Positions 29,613 through 43,700 of a stretch of 64,000 nucleotides of DNA are shown here, piece by piece. Position 1 is the first letter of the stretch, and every line of letters begins with the position of its first letter. A program made the position numbers and the translations under genes. The notes beneath the pieces were generated by a model. That model made no database searches, was not told the origin of the DNA, and saw only the letters and a list, made by a program, of their open reading frames with translations. This DNA is from Dipetalonema caudispina (Eukaryota; Nematoda; Chromadorea; Rhabditida; Onchocercidae), in NCBI GenBank assembly GCA_013365325.1, contig JABVXV010000016.1, positions 186,001 to 250,000 on the forward strand, in the 5' to 3' direction.

Positions 29613-30811
29613 TCTTCATTTCAATAGATGAATTGATGAGATCAAATGGAATAGGAAATATGCTTAAGGCGAAACAGTCCAAAGAATACGAAAGAATCTT
29701 TTATTAGTGATCCGCCGAAAATTCTGTTTTAGACGTAAATTGCTTTATGAAATGATCAGAGAAATGAAACAAAGTCCACATTAATGATTGATAACTGCAA
29801 TAATCTGTTAATTAATAGATTTATATTTGTCCGCAGGAAAACTATCCCAAAAATCACTTTAGACAAAATACAAAACTACTGCTATCCCACATAAGAGAAA
29901 AACAAAGTTAACACTTTCTAGAGCCTAGATGTCAGTGATTATATCTGTTAAACTTAGTACCACACTTCAATTTGGTTTGATAAGCAGGTACTAAAATAAG
30001 TCTGAACAGATAGTTATAGTAGAAATTAGAATAAGCAAAGTTTAGAGATTAGAATTTGTTCCTCATATGGTGAAGTAAAGGTAAATATATAATGGCAATT
30101 ATTGGACGAGAAGAACGATGGAAATTAATGGAAAAAATATTTGATGTGGTTTGACAACTAGTAGAGTGAGAGATTATTTTAATAGTAGTGTGGTGCTGGA
30201 AATGCATAACCAGTTATTGCATTCATTGATGGTTTCGAATATTGATGAATGACAGTCAAGCTTAGGTACTATAGTTCTGGACCGCTTCGAGAAATCAAAG
30301 TTAAAGTTTGATAGATAAGCGATGTATGGAGAAATTAATAATTTGATAGGTCAAGAGAGATTCAGGTCGTGGGGAAAGTAATAAAAAATTGTTTAGTTAA
30401 CGAGAGATTTAGAAGAGAATGTTCATGAAATGAGAGCAGTTTTTCATCTTTTGTGATACAGAGACATATCATGAAAAAAGTTGTGAAGGACAAGGCAAAG
30501 ATCCATTATGTAGAACTAAGGACCTCAGTAGTTACTGAGAATGGCACCAAGGACAGAGATCTTGACAATCGTGCCTTTCTTTATAGATGAATTGATGTTA
30601 TTACTACGGTAAAACATCAGCTAATATCGCACCGTATCATACTTCACCATAAATTCACTTATTGTAATAGTTTTCATTTTTTATACCAGTGAATTCGGAA
30701 GAAAAAAGAAGAAAACCGTAACTGTTCATATGCTGAATCGTTTTAAATATAAGAAAACATATCGTAAGGTAAAGCGTCGCTCTGGAATGTTATTTGACAC
30801 TTTCCAAAATT
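29613..30811. other. Intergenic, no gene seen
   Basis: Between ppt-1 and the membrane-protein gene on the same strand. Less extreme in AT than its neighbours but without an exon I can support on either strand. Confidence 0.4.
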
Positions 30812-33625
30812 TTATTTCAAAAATTTATTAATAATCTGGGAAACAAAAGATGGATTTTTGATTTGTAGATGTTGTCCTTCGAAAGCTAGCAAGTGCAATC
30901 GTTTGCTCTCCAACAGTTCCCGTAAGCCAAGGCGATCCTGAAATTGTTGATTCAGTTCAGGTGAAGATAATATCTGCCTATCGCGGTATTTAATAAACAG
31001 ATTTATTCAAGCAGGCTCATGTTTTATTCGCCTTCTGAATGGAAATAATGAGACGATCAATAAAAGAGGTTTTTATCCAAATTATCACTTTAGTAAAATT
31101 TTTTCACCCTATTTTCCGATCAACATGTTATTATTTGCATTATTTTGTTGTTAATATTCAAAAGTGAAATACCTTCAATCACTACAAAGCTCAATAAAAC
31201 AGTACCCCTTTTGGCAAGATAAAGATTCTAACCTCCGTGTAAATTTTTGATTTTTCAAGAGGAACGATTTTTGATGTGTCATTCTCGAGATAATATTCGA
31301 ACCACTGCAAATATTAAGTAAGGGATTGCGGAAAACACTTTTTAAATAATCACTTTTAAAGGAATTAATCAAACAGTTTTAAAGAAACAGTAGTATGCAA
31401 GATAGAAAATTTATGAAATATTTCCATAGAGGGGAGTGAATCCAGAAAATGATTCCTTTCAGATGTTGAAATTGTTATTGCATCTTGAAATGAGAAATTT
31501 CAGGGTGACGCTTATACAGGTAAGATTTGGCTGATGCTAGTGCTACTATAAGATGCTGATGGATCATCGAGATAAGAAACTGTTATAAGGAAATGCGGTA
31601 ATTTACGACAACAAAGATAGAAATGATCAGAGATGAAATAAAGTAAAAGAAATCCTGGCTAAACAGCCGTAATTTAAAAATTGCCCTTATCAACTGATTA
31701 GTCGAACGGCTTTAAAACTCTCCAAGTTCAGCAGTCCCCAAAAGTAATCTTCAGTAATTAAAATCTCGGTTTAATGCTGGATCAGTGCGGTGCAATGAAT
31801 TTATTCAAAATTGTAAGCGAACCTCGGATTCTTTCGGTACTACCATTGTATCATTTAAAAATTTCACCAATACCAGATTTTGTAATTTCAATAAATTTTC
31901 TTTATATTTCTCATTCAGATTCTGAAAATGCGGATTTTTCATCTTTTTTATCGAATTTTTGAAACAGATACATGAATTTTTCCGTACATCGTTTTTGAGT
32001 GCTCTTATATTCTCATGTTAATGTCGAAACAATTATTTCCATTTAGTTTTGTTTCCAGAAAGATTTAGAAGGTAGAATAATCATACTCTTTCATTGTTGA
32101 TATCGGCAAGGAATATACTGCTTTGTCGATAGGTTGCCTCATCTAATGGATCGTGCCAATATTGTGCTTGGACTACCCTTAAATTTGTTAACAACGAATG
32201 AATTCAAGCACGATGGATTTGCTGTAAATTAGTCTTTTTACTGGGCCTCCAACAAATGCAATAAATAAATACAATGAAATGTTTGTTTAGAAAATTGCAA
32301 GTTTTCAAAAAGAGTAAACATAAAAGAGAATAGCTTTTATGTCTCCAAATTGTAAATGTATCAAAATAAAATAGAAAAGAGAAACAAACGCATTCTGGAC
32401 AAAGCCAACATATGCACCCCACTCTAATAGATTTCGTACGCGATCACAAATGTAACTTTCAGCAGGACAGAGCGGTAATCCAAATACTCCTTGGTGTTGC
32501 CCACCTAATGAAATTAAATTTTTCATCTGTGGAAATGGACAACGTTGTGCCACAGCGCGCCTATATCATATTTTAATTAGGTGTAAACAGCAATGTTTGA
32601 TGATTCACTACAAAATAAAAATGGAATCTGAAAAAATGTGTTGCATATGGGTAAAGGGTTTAAATAAATAATTGAAACTACTTGGGGAGCCAGCGTTCAA
32701 AATTATCCGTCAAGCAATGGCATGTAACATATCCATTTAAGGCTCGAATAGTACTGACAGCTAAATTTTTGTAAGAGAAAAAGTACTGTTATATGATGAG
32801 ATTTTTAAAAAACTGCAATTAAAAAAGTACAGAAATTGCGAGCCCTGTGAGAAGCCAATAGCATTGTACCCATTTTTCAACTTTTCATCATTCTGTATTG
32901 TACGGCATACCTCCGCTACCTGATCATTCACATTCCCGAAGAAACCATGTTCCGTATCCTGAAAAGTGCTTGTTGGCTGTGAAAATTTAAAATCTAATAA
33001 GCTTTCATCAATTACCATATGGAAACGAACCATTACAACGTTCGATCCTATCATAACCGAATAAATGTAGACATTAGGGATATTTTGCTTCAGTAATTTT
33101 TCCATTCGTCCCAAACTTAATGGATTGCAACAGCTGTCACCTGAAAAACTTTTATGTAACATTGAAATAGTGAAAGTAGACAAATGTTAAAATCAATAAT
33201 GGAATTTATGCTTTCGAAAATTTAAAATGTTCGATGATTCATCAGCTGCCACCTAACGTAGTTTTTCGTTTCTAATTGTAATGATAATTCAGGAAATACA
33301 TTAATTAAATTCATTGAGCGCCATATGCATGCATGTGTATGTATGCATGTGCGTATCTATTTCCATAAAAAGAAAAGTTGGCGAACAAAATCTTGCAAAA
33401 TTTAAAACTCGGAACACATCTGGAAGTTTTTCCAGTTTTCTAGAAAAAAATTGCAGAAATTTCAACAAAAAGAAAAAAATTACCCATGCCATGCCACAGT
33501 ACGATTGGCGTTGGCTCCACATTGCCGAGGATCTTTTGTAGAAATTGAGTTACTGAATTAGTAGTGATTGCTGCAGATCCGATAGAGAGCAACCAAGAAA
33601 TCACAAAAATACAATTAGCTATCAT
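30812..33625 (-). CDS. ppt-1: Palmitoyl-protein thioesterase 1, lysosomal, 312 aa
   Basis: Removes long-chain fatty acids from S-acylated proteins in lysosomes; loss of human PPT1 causes infantile neuronal ceroid lipofuscinosis. Eight exons in phase: 33484..33625, 33031..33140, 32831..32958, 32390..32560, 32087..32177, 31823..31921, 31233..31304, 30812..30937. A signal peptide ([18 protein letters not shown]) is followed by [15 protein letters not shown]. The catalytic triad is visible: Ser121 in [12 protein letters not shown], Asp238 in VKFLND and His294 in [28 protein letters not shown] and [18 protein letters not shown] are PPT1 hallmarks. I split exons 2 and 3 (72-nt intron at 32959..33030) because the joined protein then has the same spacing as human PPT1 (IGSNVVM-DTEHGFF). 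Without splicing, 24 extra residues would be read through. Length matches human (306). Confidence 0.94.
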
Positions 33626-35456
33626 TTCTAGCAGTTATCTTCCACCTAATTTAGAAACAAATTTTATAGTAATAGAAAATCGATGTGTTTTTTTGGCAAC
33701 AAACACCGCACAATAACATCAAATCAGATTGATGCGTCAACAGATAGAGCATATGTTCTTGGACTGTATGACCTTTATCCATTCAGGGGTCAAGATGAGA
33801 TTAGAGATTATTTCGTACTAATGTAAAAAATGCATCTTAGAGTACACACAACTTGATGTTTAAACAGGGAATTTTAAGTACAAGCAAATTTTCAATTACA
33901 TAACTCCTACTCTTACCATTCTTTTTTCTAACACTTTCCCTTCTTCAATTTTTATGTAAGCAAAAAGTGAAGTAATTAAGAGATTCCTCGTTGTATCTTT
34001 ACAACTTGGGTATGATTTGAGTATATCAGCATAAGATTAGAAGTAATTTGTTGGAATCAACTAGTAAAATTGAATTGGTCGGAATTCGAATTGCAAGGAG
34101 TCAGTTGTGGAATGTAGCTAAAGCAATGATCATCAATGAACACAACAGCTGATCCTGCCACCATCATTTCTCACTAATAAGTTGTTAAGCGTTTGGCTAA
34201 CTTACGATTTTTATAGACATCGATTTTCCTTATTTTATTGGAAGACATATCTTTAAAAATTTCAAATACAGAATGAAAACGAAATTGATTTCCTCTTCAG
34301 CCATTATTAACATTTTATCCCAAACTTTGTTGGCAAGTGTAACTTATAATAGCCAAAAGTTTCCCTTAAGAATCTTCTATCAGTAGTTCCGGGTATATTT
34401 TGGTTGAATCTGAAAGTATGATGGTAGTAAAAAAACTGTAGAAAGTGAAAAGATAAGTATTCAACGCTATCAATCAATGCCAGTGAGTATAATTAATAAT
34501 GCGGGAAAAAAAATGATATGATTAGTAGGGAACGAAATTATCCGTCTTTCACTTAATTTAGTATTTGTGTTACGGATAAAATTGTTTCCCTCGAATATGA
34601 TTTATTTCGCATGGCTAAAATTCAAAAAAGTATTAAAATATGCTTCAGGAGTGCTGTTGGGAATAAGCTAAAATTTAATGATACTTTGTCTACTGGCCAA
34701 GAAAGATCAAGTGATAAGACTAGCAATAATTATTAAAGCAAACTGATTGAATCATTTAACTGTGGGCTTGATTGCGAAGAAGTATGCAAAGAAAAATAAT
34801 TTTGTCATAGTAGACAATTACATCAGAAACTTGCAGTAACACTGTATTGTTGTCCATTTGTGACCGCAATTGGTCACTTTGTCATGTATAATCCTATTTG
34901 AAAGGAGCAGTGAAGCTTCAAGAAGACTCTGAATTTAAATTTTTTTTCTGAAATGTAAAAGACATCGTTTCCAAGATACTTCCATTTTTTGTTTCTAATT
35001 TTTCAAATTCCATTCAAAGCTAACACTGTCGTCAGGGACCATCAACACTGATACTCTTTTTGATGAGAGCAGAAAATGCATAAGTTGGTTTATAGCTAGA
35101 AGATTTCCTTATTATTATTTTTGTAAATTTGCAGATTCGTAATGCTTCACACTTCTTCCATTGTACTACTTTAATTTCTAAGTCTCTTCAAGTAAGGCTT
35201 TTTCTAGAAGCTAACGTTCTCTACTCTTTCTTGGTGTAAAAAGGAAGCCTGTCCTTCTGAATGAGGCTAAAACTCAAAAAAATAAGCAAATGAGCCAATG
35301 ATATTAAAATAGCGTCAACTAGCACTTCCCATCGTACTTTTGCAATTTTTGTGGAAACAGACAGCAAATTTTATTAACATACTTTAAAATTTGCATTTCT
35401 TGGCAGAGTATTACGGAAGCCAACTACAGTGAATTTTATTTCTAACAGCATTTTGT
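33626..35456. other. Intergenic, no gene seen
   Basis: Holds the ppt-1 promoter and the 3' end of the first transporter. AT-rich; no supported exon or repeat. Confidence 0.4.
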
Positions 35457-38400
35457 TTAGTATTGTGCATCCAACTTGATAGTGTGAATGTTCGTAAGTG
35501 ATGGTGAATCAGCCGTAGCATTTATGACATGTTTACGGGTAGTTAATTCTTCTTTTTCCAATTCTTCACCAGGCATATGATCAGGCAGTTTCTTTCCTCG
35601 AGTTTCTGGCACAATGAAGAAGTACAGAAGAAAATCGGCTATGCTTGTGATGAACATCAAGAAGAACGGTGCTGGAGGCCAATGTTTACTCTGAAATTAA
35701 TTCAAAATTTAGATTACGAAAGTGAATGAATTGATTAGATTTAACTTTGAAAATTAGTTTGCGCACATTCCGAAACCGATCAGATAAGTAATTCTTATGA
35801 TTTAATAATACCGGTATAAAAACAAGTGGACTGATGATTGTTCCTAGACGGTTGAATGTTTGAATGAAAGCAATTCCAGCACTGCGTACTGGGGTCGGGA
35901 ATAACTCAGCTGGTTGAACAGAATTCAAGACAAATAGTTCGGTACACATCGCCGCAGCAAGTAACGATGCATAACGGGTAAAGGTGACAATTGCATGAAT
36001 TGATGGATCACCTTAATGAGAACAGTTACGGTCGCTAATGATTCATCTTTCCCTTTACCGCTAATTACTGCTTTGTCACATTGATGATAAGGCAAGTGAT
36101 AATGTATATAGATATTGAAAAAACTTTGAAATTACAATGTCTTACAATTTAGCAAAAATATTGGGTATTTAGCAATCAATGACTTACCTTGCCCACCGGA
36201 TTTTACAATCATTTTGTGCTCTTCAATTTGGTGCCCTGAAACGAGAATAGTTTTTAAAAGATATGTCACAAGAACCATTATTGAGAAAAGTAATTTTCTA
36301 AAAGTGATATCATCGATTGGTTCTTTCTTGGTTATCATCATATTCTGTATTTCATGTTTTCCTTTACGTACTCAAGAATTAAAATCAAGTATCGGATGAT
36401 CGAAAAGCTGAAGTTCTGCAACAACTACTTAAATCCTCCGTTCATTTCTTTACAGAAGCAGCCAAGTTTGAGGGAATGAATGATTTTGCCAATTTACAGA
36501 AGAAAAAATTATTACATATGCTTATCATACTTTCCACTTTCATTCAAGCAGTTTACAAAATGTTTACTTATCAGCTTACATGTAAACAAATAGATGATAA
36601 AAATCACTCCCATCATAACTGCAATAAATCCGGCTGATACACAATGCAACAAGCGACGGCCAACGCGTTGAATTGTAAATTCAAGTGCAGCAGCGATAAT
36701 ATTGATAGCATAACGTGCGGCACCCAGGATAATAACGTTCACATAGACTGTACCCGCCAATGCATCCATATTATAGGCAATCCCATAGTTGATGAAACTT
36801 GTCGAAAATCTTTAAAAATTAAGGCCGAATGTTCGAAATTCAGTACAAACTTCATTTTGAAGTTTAACTGACGACATACATTAGCAGTTTCAAACGATTG
36901 CACATTTGTACAGTCTTAACTCTGAATTGTAATCGCATAAAACTAAGTAATTTCATCTCAGAAAATTCTATAGGCTCATCGAAATTTGATTAGGAACCAT
37001 ATCTGACACATACAGACTTATAGCAAAGACTATTGCATAGCTGCCCAATTTACGATCAGTGAACAGGTGATAGAAGTAATAGTTTCGATTAACTTTATTC
37101 GATTTCTCCATCTGAAATTAAAGTGAAAGGAAGATAAATTTTGTTTTGAAATCTACAATTGAATTTGTAGCCATTGATTTTGTTTTTTTTAATGCATTTT
37201 TTAGTATTACTTGTAGAGATTAGAAAAGGGAGTTAATTTCTCTTCCATTTAACTGATCCAACATCCAAGGATGATTTATAATAAACAAATACTGTAGATA
37301 GAATGAAAAATGAAACCTCTTCTTGGGCGGATTTTTCAATAATATAAGTTATGTGCTTTGCTTTCTCTGGCGATACTTTTTCGTCCCACCTTTTAATGTA
37401 AACTGCTGCTTTTGCAGCTTTTTTACCTCGACCTTTTTTGATAAGCCAGCGTGGCGTATCTTTTAGATATCTGTAATACGAATTCAACATTGTTAGGTAA
37501 AACTGTAAAGTTCAAATGTCAAATGACGAATATCTATGTCATTGAAATTTATTCTTGCTATTGAAAATTTTTCTTTTCTTTTTTTATTAAAAATGCATCA
37601 AGAAGACTAACGGAATCATTATCAATGGTAAAACGGTTAATCCAGCAGCCACTCTTGACAATGTTTTCCAATCCTTACAAAGATAAGCAATACCAGACAT
37701 AATAATATAATTTGGCGAATAAGTGACCACTGTAGCTATCCACATTCGATGTTTGTCAGGAAGATTTTCCATGAAATATGGATTGCTCACACTGAACGAA
37801 GATTAAAAATGATTTGTTAGCACTTAATTTTAAATTATGAATTACCACTTTCAGTTACTATCCATTCCAAAATTAATATATTCTGCTTGACAAGATTTTA
37901 AGATGCGCGCATTATAAACTTTTCTTGTAGTGATAACTCATACGAAAAACTCCTTTATCTCAAATAATCTTGATATTACTGGTGATTAATCATAATCATA
38001 TCTATCACAGATTAGATGAGATCAGCACATAGATAATGAAGGTGAAGTTCAATCAAACTTACTAACCAATGTTTTCCGCCTGTGAAAATCATGTCAAGGA
38101 AGCGAAACAAAGTAAATACAATGAATGATGGAGCGAAAGATGTTGCTAATAATGATATTAACAATCCAACGGTTCCAATAAATAGAATCTGAAAATCTAA
38201 CTTTATTCTCCTCCTGATATCAGAATTATTGCTCGGTTATAGTGGTAAGCAATAGATCAGGCATTACATCTTCTTTTCAAAGAAACTGGAGGAATTATAG
38301 GAATCCGTCCGAATCGGATAGTAAATCAAATAAATAAAGCAAGGCCTCGCTTAAATCAAAAAGTCTGAAGAGATTGTTCATTTTCAAATTTTAAAAAAAC

Positions 38401-39701
38401 CTCATGCCCTCACAAATAGGTACTTTAAAGAACATTTTGAAGCCATCAAACTTTTCAAATAAGCATAATGAACCTTTTTTCTGCCGTAAATATCGGCAAG
38501 ATTACCGGCGACGATTGCGCCAATCATTAAACCAACATTTTGCAATGTCGTACCGAGTTTAATGTATTCAATTGGTACTTCAAACTGAAATTTTCCAAAT
38601 TATACTCCTCCACTGTTTATACTTATGTACTATTTCATTTCTCAATGAGGTTAGAATAAATTGTTCAGAAATTTAATGTTTTCAGCATCAGATAAGCTTA
38701 ACCGCCGAATCTAAGAAATATAGCCTTAAATTTCTTTTTAATTAACTCGAAGCTTCAGCTGTCAAAAGTGTACATCATTTCGAATTGGTATGAAATCATA
38801 GTGACTCGAAGAGCAGAATATTTGGGATTCATTAACGAACACCCAGCAGAAACCAGTTGATGAACAGTTTTTCGTTAGAATATATTCCGGATATTGCTTA
38901 TCACAGAAATCCTTCACGGTTGGTTTTCGATCTAAAACTTTTAGTTAGTTCAATTTAGTCGAAATTCCTACACATTTAATTAATTTTCTCTCCTTTGTAT
39001 GTTTTTCTTCCCTCTTCATCAGCTGCTTTTTATTTAGTCTATTTCTTTTTCCTCATTCTCACCAATTATTAATTCTTCACTCCTATTGGTAATAAGTTAA
39101 GCATGCCATGGTATTTTAAATTTTTTCATTATTTGCATCATCATAAATAATTAGGCATTATTATCAGTTGACAGAGATAACTATTGCTACCAGAAAACTT
39201 AAAATTTCCAGAAACTTTCTCATAAATTTGAATTAATATTACAAGCAATAAAATGGAATATCTATTCAAAACAAACCCTAATTAGACTCCTGTTTTTGAA
39301 TTATAGTTGTTTACATCCAGATTTACGATGATTAGCAAATGTGTAAATAACAGATACACAAGTTTCATAGTTTACAACAAGCCATGGAACTAGTTATCAT
39401 CGGAGTTCATGTTAATTACAATGATCCAACATATTTAATTTCACTATTTCATCAACATGATCGTAAATAACAAATATATTTTGAATAATAAGAGTGAACA
39501 ACGAAATTAGAACTGACCAGCAAATGTCATAAACAGAAGATTGCACACTTGTGTAAGTACCATCAGGAAATAAACAAGAGTCAAGAAGGCCACATATTTT
39601 CGACAAGACTGCAAGTCGGATAATTTGAAAGTTTCACCGATAGATTCACTTCTCCCTGTAGTCGTTATCACGCCACCAAAAGGATGAATTGTACGTGACA
39701 T
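35457..39701 (-). CDS. SLC22-like organic ion transporter (MFS), tandem copy A, 572 aa
   Basis: Predicted plasma-membrane major-facilitator carrier of small organic ions; substrate unknown. Eleven exons in phase: 39518..39701, 38774..38931, 38474..38584, 38067..38188, 37612..37791, 37317..37470, 37014..37111, 36580..36809, 36188..36235, 35812..36011, 35457..35690. TM1 (LTLVYFLMVLTQVCNLLF) is followed by a large Cys-rich, N-glycosylatable loop (KNCSSTGFCW), as in SLC22 carriers. Then come the MFS signature GNLADIYGRKK, the mid-protein DTPRWLIKKGRGKKA, and QPAELFPTPVRSAGIAF with PETRGKKLP near the C-terminus, all SLC22-type positions. The C-terminal tail is short and plain, unlike copy B. CAACTTCAG lies just before the ATG, a likely spliced-leader acceptor. 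Exons 2-10 have exactly the same lengths as in copy B. Confidence 0.88.
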
Positions 39702-41859
39702 AATTACTGAAGTTGAAATAATTAAAATGTTCTGTTAAATGCAAATAATGTATATGAAAAGCGAACGGATTGATGCATTAATGAATTATCTTCTAGTGGA
39801 TCAAAGACTTTCTAAGATTCATAAGAGGGTAAATCATTATCTTCTCGTAATTTTACAATTATTACCAATTATCACGGAAATCGTGCTATTTTCATTTGCT
39901 TTGCACAAATTCTTTTTACAAAATAAGCTAAAATAGGAAGAGATAGAAAGTGTAAAATGAATTTGTTGCAGTGACTAAAAACAATTGTGAGTCTCATACA
40001 GAATAAAGTTATGCAATCAGAAGGGTTTTGATTTCGAAAAAATCATTGATTGACCAAAGGGTTTTGATTTCAAAACAAAAAAAGAATCGAATGACAGCAG
40101 CCATTTTAATATTGTTATTTAGGCAATGAGGAAAACACGCGTTTTTATTTGAAGATGAAATAATTAATAAAGTTATCATATCGAGTAGTTTTACTTAGCC
40201 ATTGTAAAATATTTCAGTTTTAATTGCTCTATAGCATTTCTCTCATTAACATAAAAGCAATCAGTTAGTAAGTACGGTTTTCATCACTAGAATAAAATAA
40301 AAACGAGTTAGTGTAGCTGTTTTATTTTAAAAATTATTTCCTTTTGAATAAAACTTTCATTCTTGCGCTATTTTCGGTTTCCCTTTTCATTCCTTCATTT
40401 TCTTTTTCTTCCGAATCCAATTTCTTCACTTTCTTATGATTCACTTATCAAATTTCTAGAAAATGATCATTGATATTAATAAAATATGACCTTTATTACA
40501 TTTTTATTGCATGAAAGGTCAAGTCAATCACATATCTGCTCCCTATCCTCAAGTACACAGATCCTTTGAATTTTTAATCAATGACTTTTAGTCCACTAAA
40601 AGTTCCCACATTTCTAGTTACTCTACCCCGTTCGATCAATGTCGGAAAATACAATTCTGTCTTATAATTATTTTGTCTCTAATTTGCCATTCGTCATCTA
40701 AAAGTCATCTCATTCGTTTTCGATACTTTTTTACATTTTCTCAATTACTTTATACAAATGTTGGCGCATAATTCATATAAATAATGGTGCATAAAGTTAT
40801 TATTAATTAATTTGCTAATCAGCATTTTTTGAGATATAAGCAATTTATCCCATACATTGTAATGTAAATGATTGTGACATCATCAAAAAATGAATTATCC
40901 GAGAAACTTTTCATGAAAGAAATTTTCTAATCAGCATACATCAACCATGACAATTTTAAGCTAAAAGATATCCGTTCATTATGATTACACAATTAAATAA
41001 GAAGTAACTTTAGGAAAATTAGTGATAACTTATTATGCAGGAATGCCATAGCGTAGCAGTACAATTGTTGGGTTCATTGATAAGTCATTCTTTATTTATC
41101 ATCCACAACAGAACTTCCTCAGTTAGTTTTCAAAACTCCCTCGAACATTTTTATTTATTACTATGATTTTTTAGGGGTTTGAATCGAAGTGACCAATAAA
41201 ATTCCATTAACGCAAGTATCAAAATGAAGAACATGCAAAGTTGCACGACCAAAATTCATTGTATTGAGTGAAAATTTCCAAATTTCAAGCCAATATGAGA
41301 AAAAACTGTATTACCAACATACCTGGGTAGAGAAAAAAAAATCTACAAAAAAAAAATAATGAATATACCCAAACGTGGACGTAAAAATGAAAAGTATCGG
41401 TTTATTTTTCTGCTTCACTTCTTCCAATTGATCGGTTACGGACACCGAAGCAAAAGACCGTCGGAAGAAGAAATGTTTTGCAATAATGCAGGAGAGGGCG
41501 GAGAGGCATTGATTTCGTCCTTTCTCTCGAAAGATTATTTCTGATTCAATATTGGACAGCAGTTAAAATCAAATTCCATCAAAAAGCCATGGGGAAATTT
41601 GTTGAACCAATTGTTAAACAGTTTCTTGACAATAAAGTTAGTCTTTCGAAGAGAAAAATTATATTTAAAATGAGAAAATAAGCCTTACCACAATTTTAAT
41701 AAACAAGCAAAAATGTTTGAGCAATGAAATGTGGATCTTTTTGCATATCTTTGGGTCGTCTCACGATTCAATCTTAATGATAAAATCCCCAAGTCAAATT
41801 AATTGCTTATTATTTGTTTAATAATATCGAGCCCAGAGGATCGAAGTATAGTGTAAAAA

Positions 41860-41923
41860 ATATGCTTGAGAATTAAACCGTCTTCTTTTTTTTAAAAAAA
41901 AACGGTTTAATTCTCAAGCATAT
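41860..41923. repeat. Perfect 22-bp inverted repeat
   Basis: Arms 41860-41881 and 41902-41923 are exact reverse complements, separated by 20 nt made of a T-run and an A-run that can also pair partly. The outer ends are ATATGCTTGAG. It lies in non-coding sequence. It could be a tiny foldback element or a structured regulatory RNA; no target-site duplication is obvious beyond TA. Confidence 0.85.
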
Positions 41924-42138
41924 CTAAATGATATCTGATCCCGTTGTGGAATGAATCTATGAGTTTTGAATGGTTAGGCTCATCGTATTATCGCATCGTG
42001 AAAAATCGGAATTGTTCGATGTGAAGATTTGATACCGAAGTTGCAGCACAGCTCAATGTTTTCTACTAAATTTTTAAATGAAACTTGTTTGGAAAGAATT
42101 GATGAAAAAGTGAAATTAAATCAAAAAGATAATCACAT

Positions 42139-42543
42139 GTGCTTACAAATAATCTGATGTGCATAGCTTGCAAATCGTATCAGTGCCATTCGAAGAAAAT
42201 TGACAGTGTTGCAAAGATGATAATCAGAGAATTGCAGTACAAGAAATCAAGCGTGGAAAGGAAGTTAGAGTATATTTACGAGTTGAAAAATAAGGTCACC
42301 GTAACGAGAAATCTGAAGTTTTATATGATATTCTTGATATCGGCTAAACATGGGAACTCATCTTTACCCTATTACCCTCATTGTGAACGCAGAAAATTTC
42401 CGCCAAATTATATCGTTATTATGAGAAATGAGATGACCTTGGGAACGGATGCCATTCGAGAAGTAATTTGTAGTTATGGCATGCTTCCAAATTATTGTAT
42501 AGCAATCGTTGGAAACTTTTTGAAACATCATGTTAGAATATGA
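42139..42543 (+). other. Unassigned open frame, 134 codons
   Basis: The longest open frame here that no gene explains. It starts at GTG, so if real it would be an internal exon or begin at a later ATG. The middle reads SAKHGNSSLPYYPHCERRKF. There is no recognisable domain and no clear acceptor or donor partner. Low coding likelihood in such AT-rich DNA. Confidence 0.2.
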
Positions 42544-43349
42544 TATGCAAGAGTGAAGTAGTTGATTGTTTTACTTGTTTGACAGATGCCTTATGGGTAC
42601 AACAACCTATTTGATAGATGCCTATAATATATTGAAAGATGAAATGAGGCCAAGACACTCCACTTCTCTCCAGCAACAATAATCAACATTGCAGATAAGC
42701 AGCGATGAAGAAAGTGTTGAACAGATCGCCGACAATATGATATGATAGAAAATAATATGATGGACGTTCACTGTATATAATCGTATTTCACTTCAATTAG
42801 TAAATTATTAACTTTAGTAATACGCACTGTGAGCATTTTATACATTTTTATCAAATCACCTAACTGAAAGAACGGTAAATCCTAACGTCCGTTTTAATCT
42901 TACTTCCTTAGGTAAAAGTAATACGTAATTCATATCTTCAGGAAAATGGTTATGTTATTGGGTTTATGACTCAATTTTTGGCCAAATATTCTAAAGCTAA
43001 TACTCATAACAAAAGACCATCCGTCTTTCTCTACTAAACTAATATGAGCAATTGTCGTTGACACAAATCAAACATTGAAATCCTTTTCGGTAGCAGTGCT
43101 TTCGACTATTTGGATAATGTTTTGCTTTACTTTCCCTCAGTTATTTTTTCGAGATAAAATGTTGAATTAGCTCCTCTTCATTTCTTTCGATAAGCGATAC
43201 GCAATCTAATATCCCTTATCAGGTTGTATCAAAACACTTCAATAACGATGTGGTAAAAGGCACAAAGCTAAGATATTTCGAAAATACCAATAAAGCTTAA
43301 TTATTGAACTGAATTGCTTAAGTAAAACTTGTAAAATCATAATTAAAGT

Positions 43350-43700
43350 TAAGATGGTCATTCCAGAGACCACTCTAGACCGAATTCTCAAGTAATTAAA
43401 AGATAAGCAATACCAGACAAGATATTGTCATTTAGCGAATGGTGACTACTGTGCTCATTCACATTCGATAGATTCGTCATAAAATGTTCACATTGAACAG
43501 AAGTTAAAGATAATTTATTAGCAGTTAATTTCAGATTATGAAGTACTATTTTCAGCTAATATCTAAAATTCTAAACTTAATATATCTTACTTAACAAGTC
43601 AGTAAGCAAATAACAAAATGTGCGCACCATCATTCTACAAATACTTCTTGAAATGTATAACATACAAAAAAACGTGCGTGCATTATAGCTAAAAAAATAT
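43350..43700 (-). pseudogene. Decayed exon 5 and adjoining intron of a third SLC22-like copy
   Basis: Reads closely like 37612-37930 of copy A (exon 5 and the intron beyond it) but with many substitutions and small deletions. Shared blocks include AGATAAGCAATACCAGACA (43401 and 37681), CACATTCGAT (43460 and 37741), TGAACAGAAGTTAAA against TGAACGAAGATTAAA, and AATTAATATATTCTGCTTGACAAG against AACTTAATATATCTTACTTAACAAG. The frame is broken, and neighbouring exons were not found. It sits between the two intact copies, in the same orientation, so it is best read as a third tandem copy almost completely lost. Confidence 0.75.

Noticed and set aside
40021..40071. 15-nt direct repeat, 36 bp apart
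   Set aside because: Too short and AT-rich to interpret; only two copies, no flanking structure.
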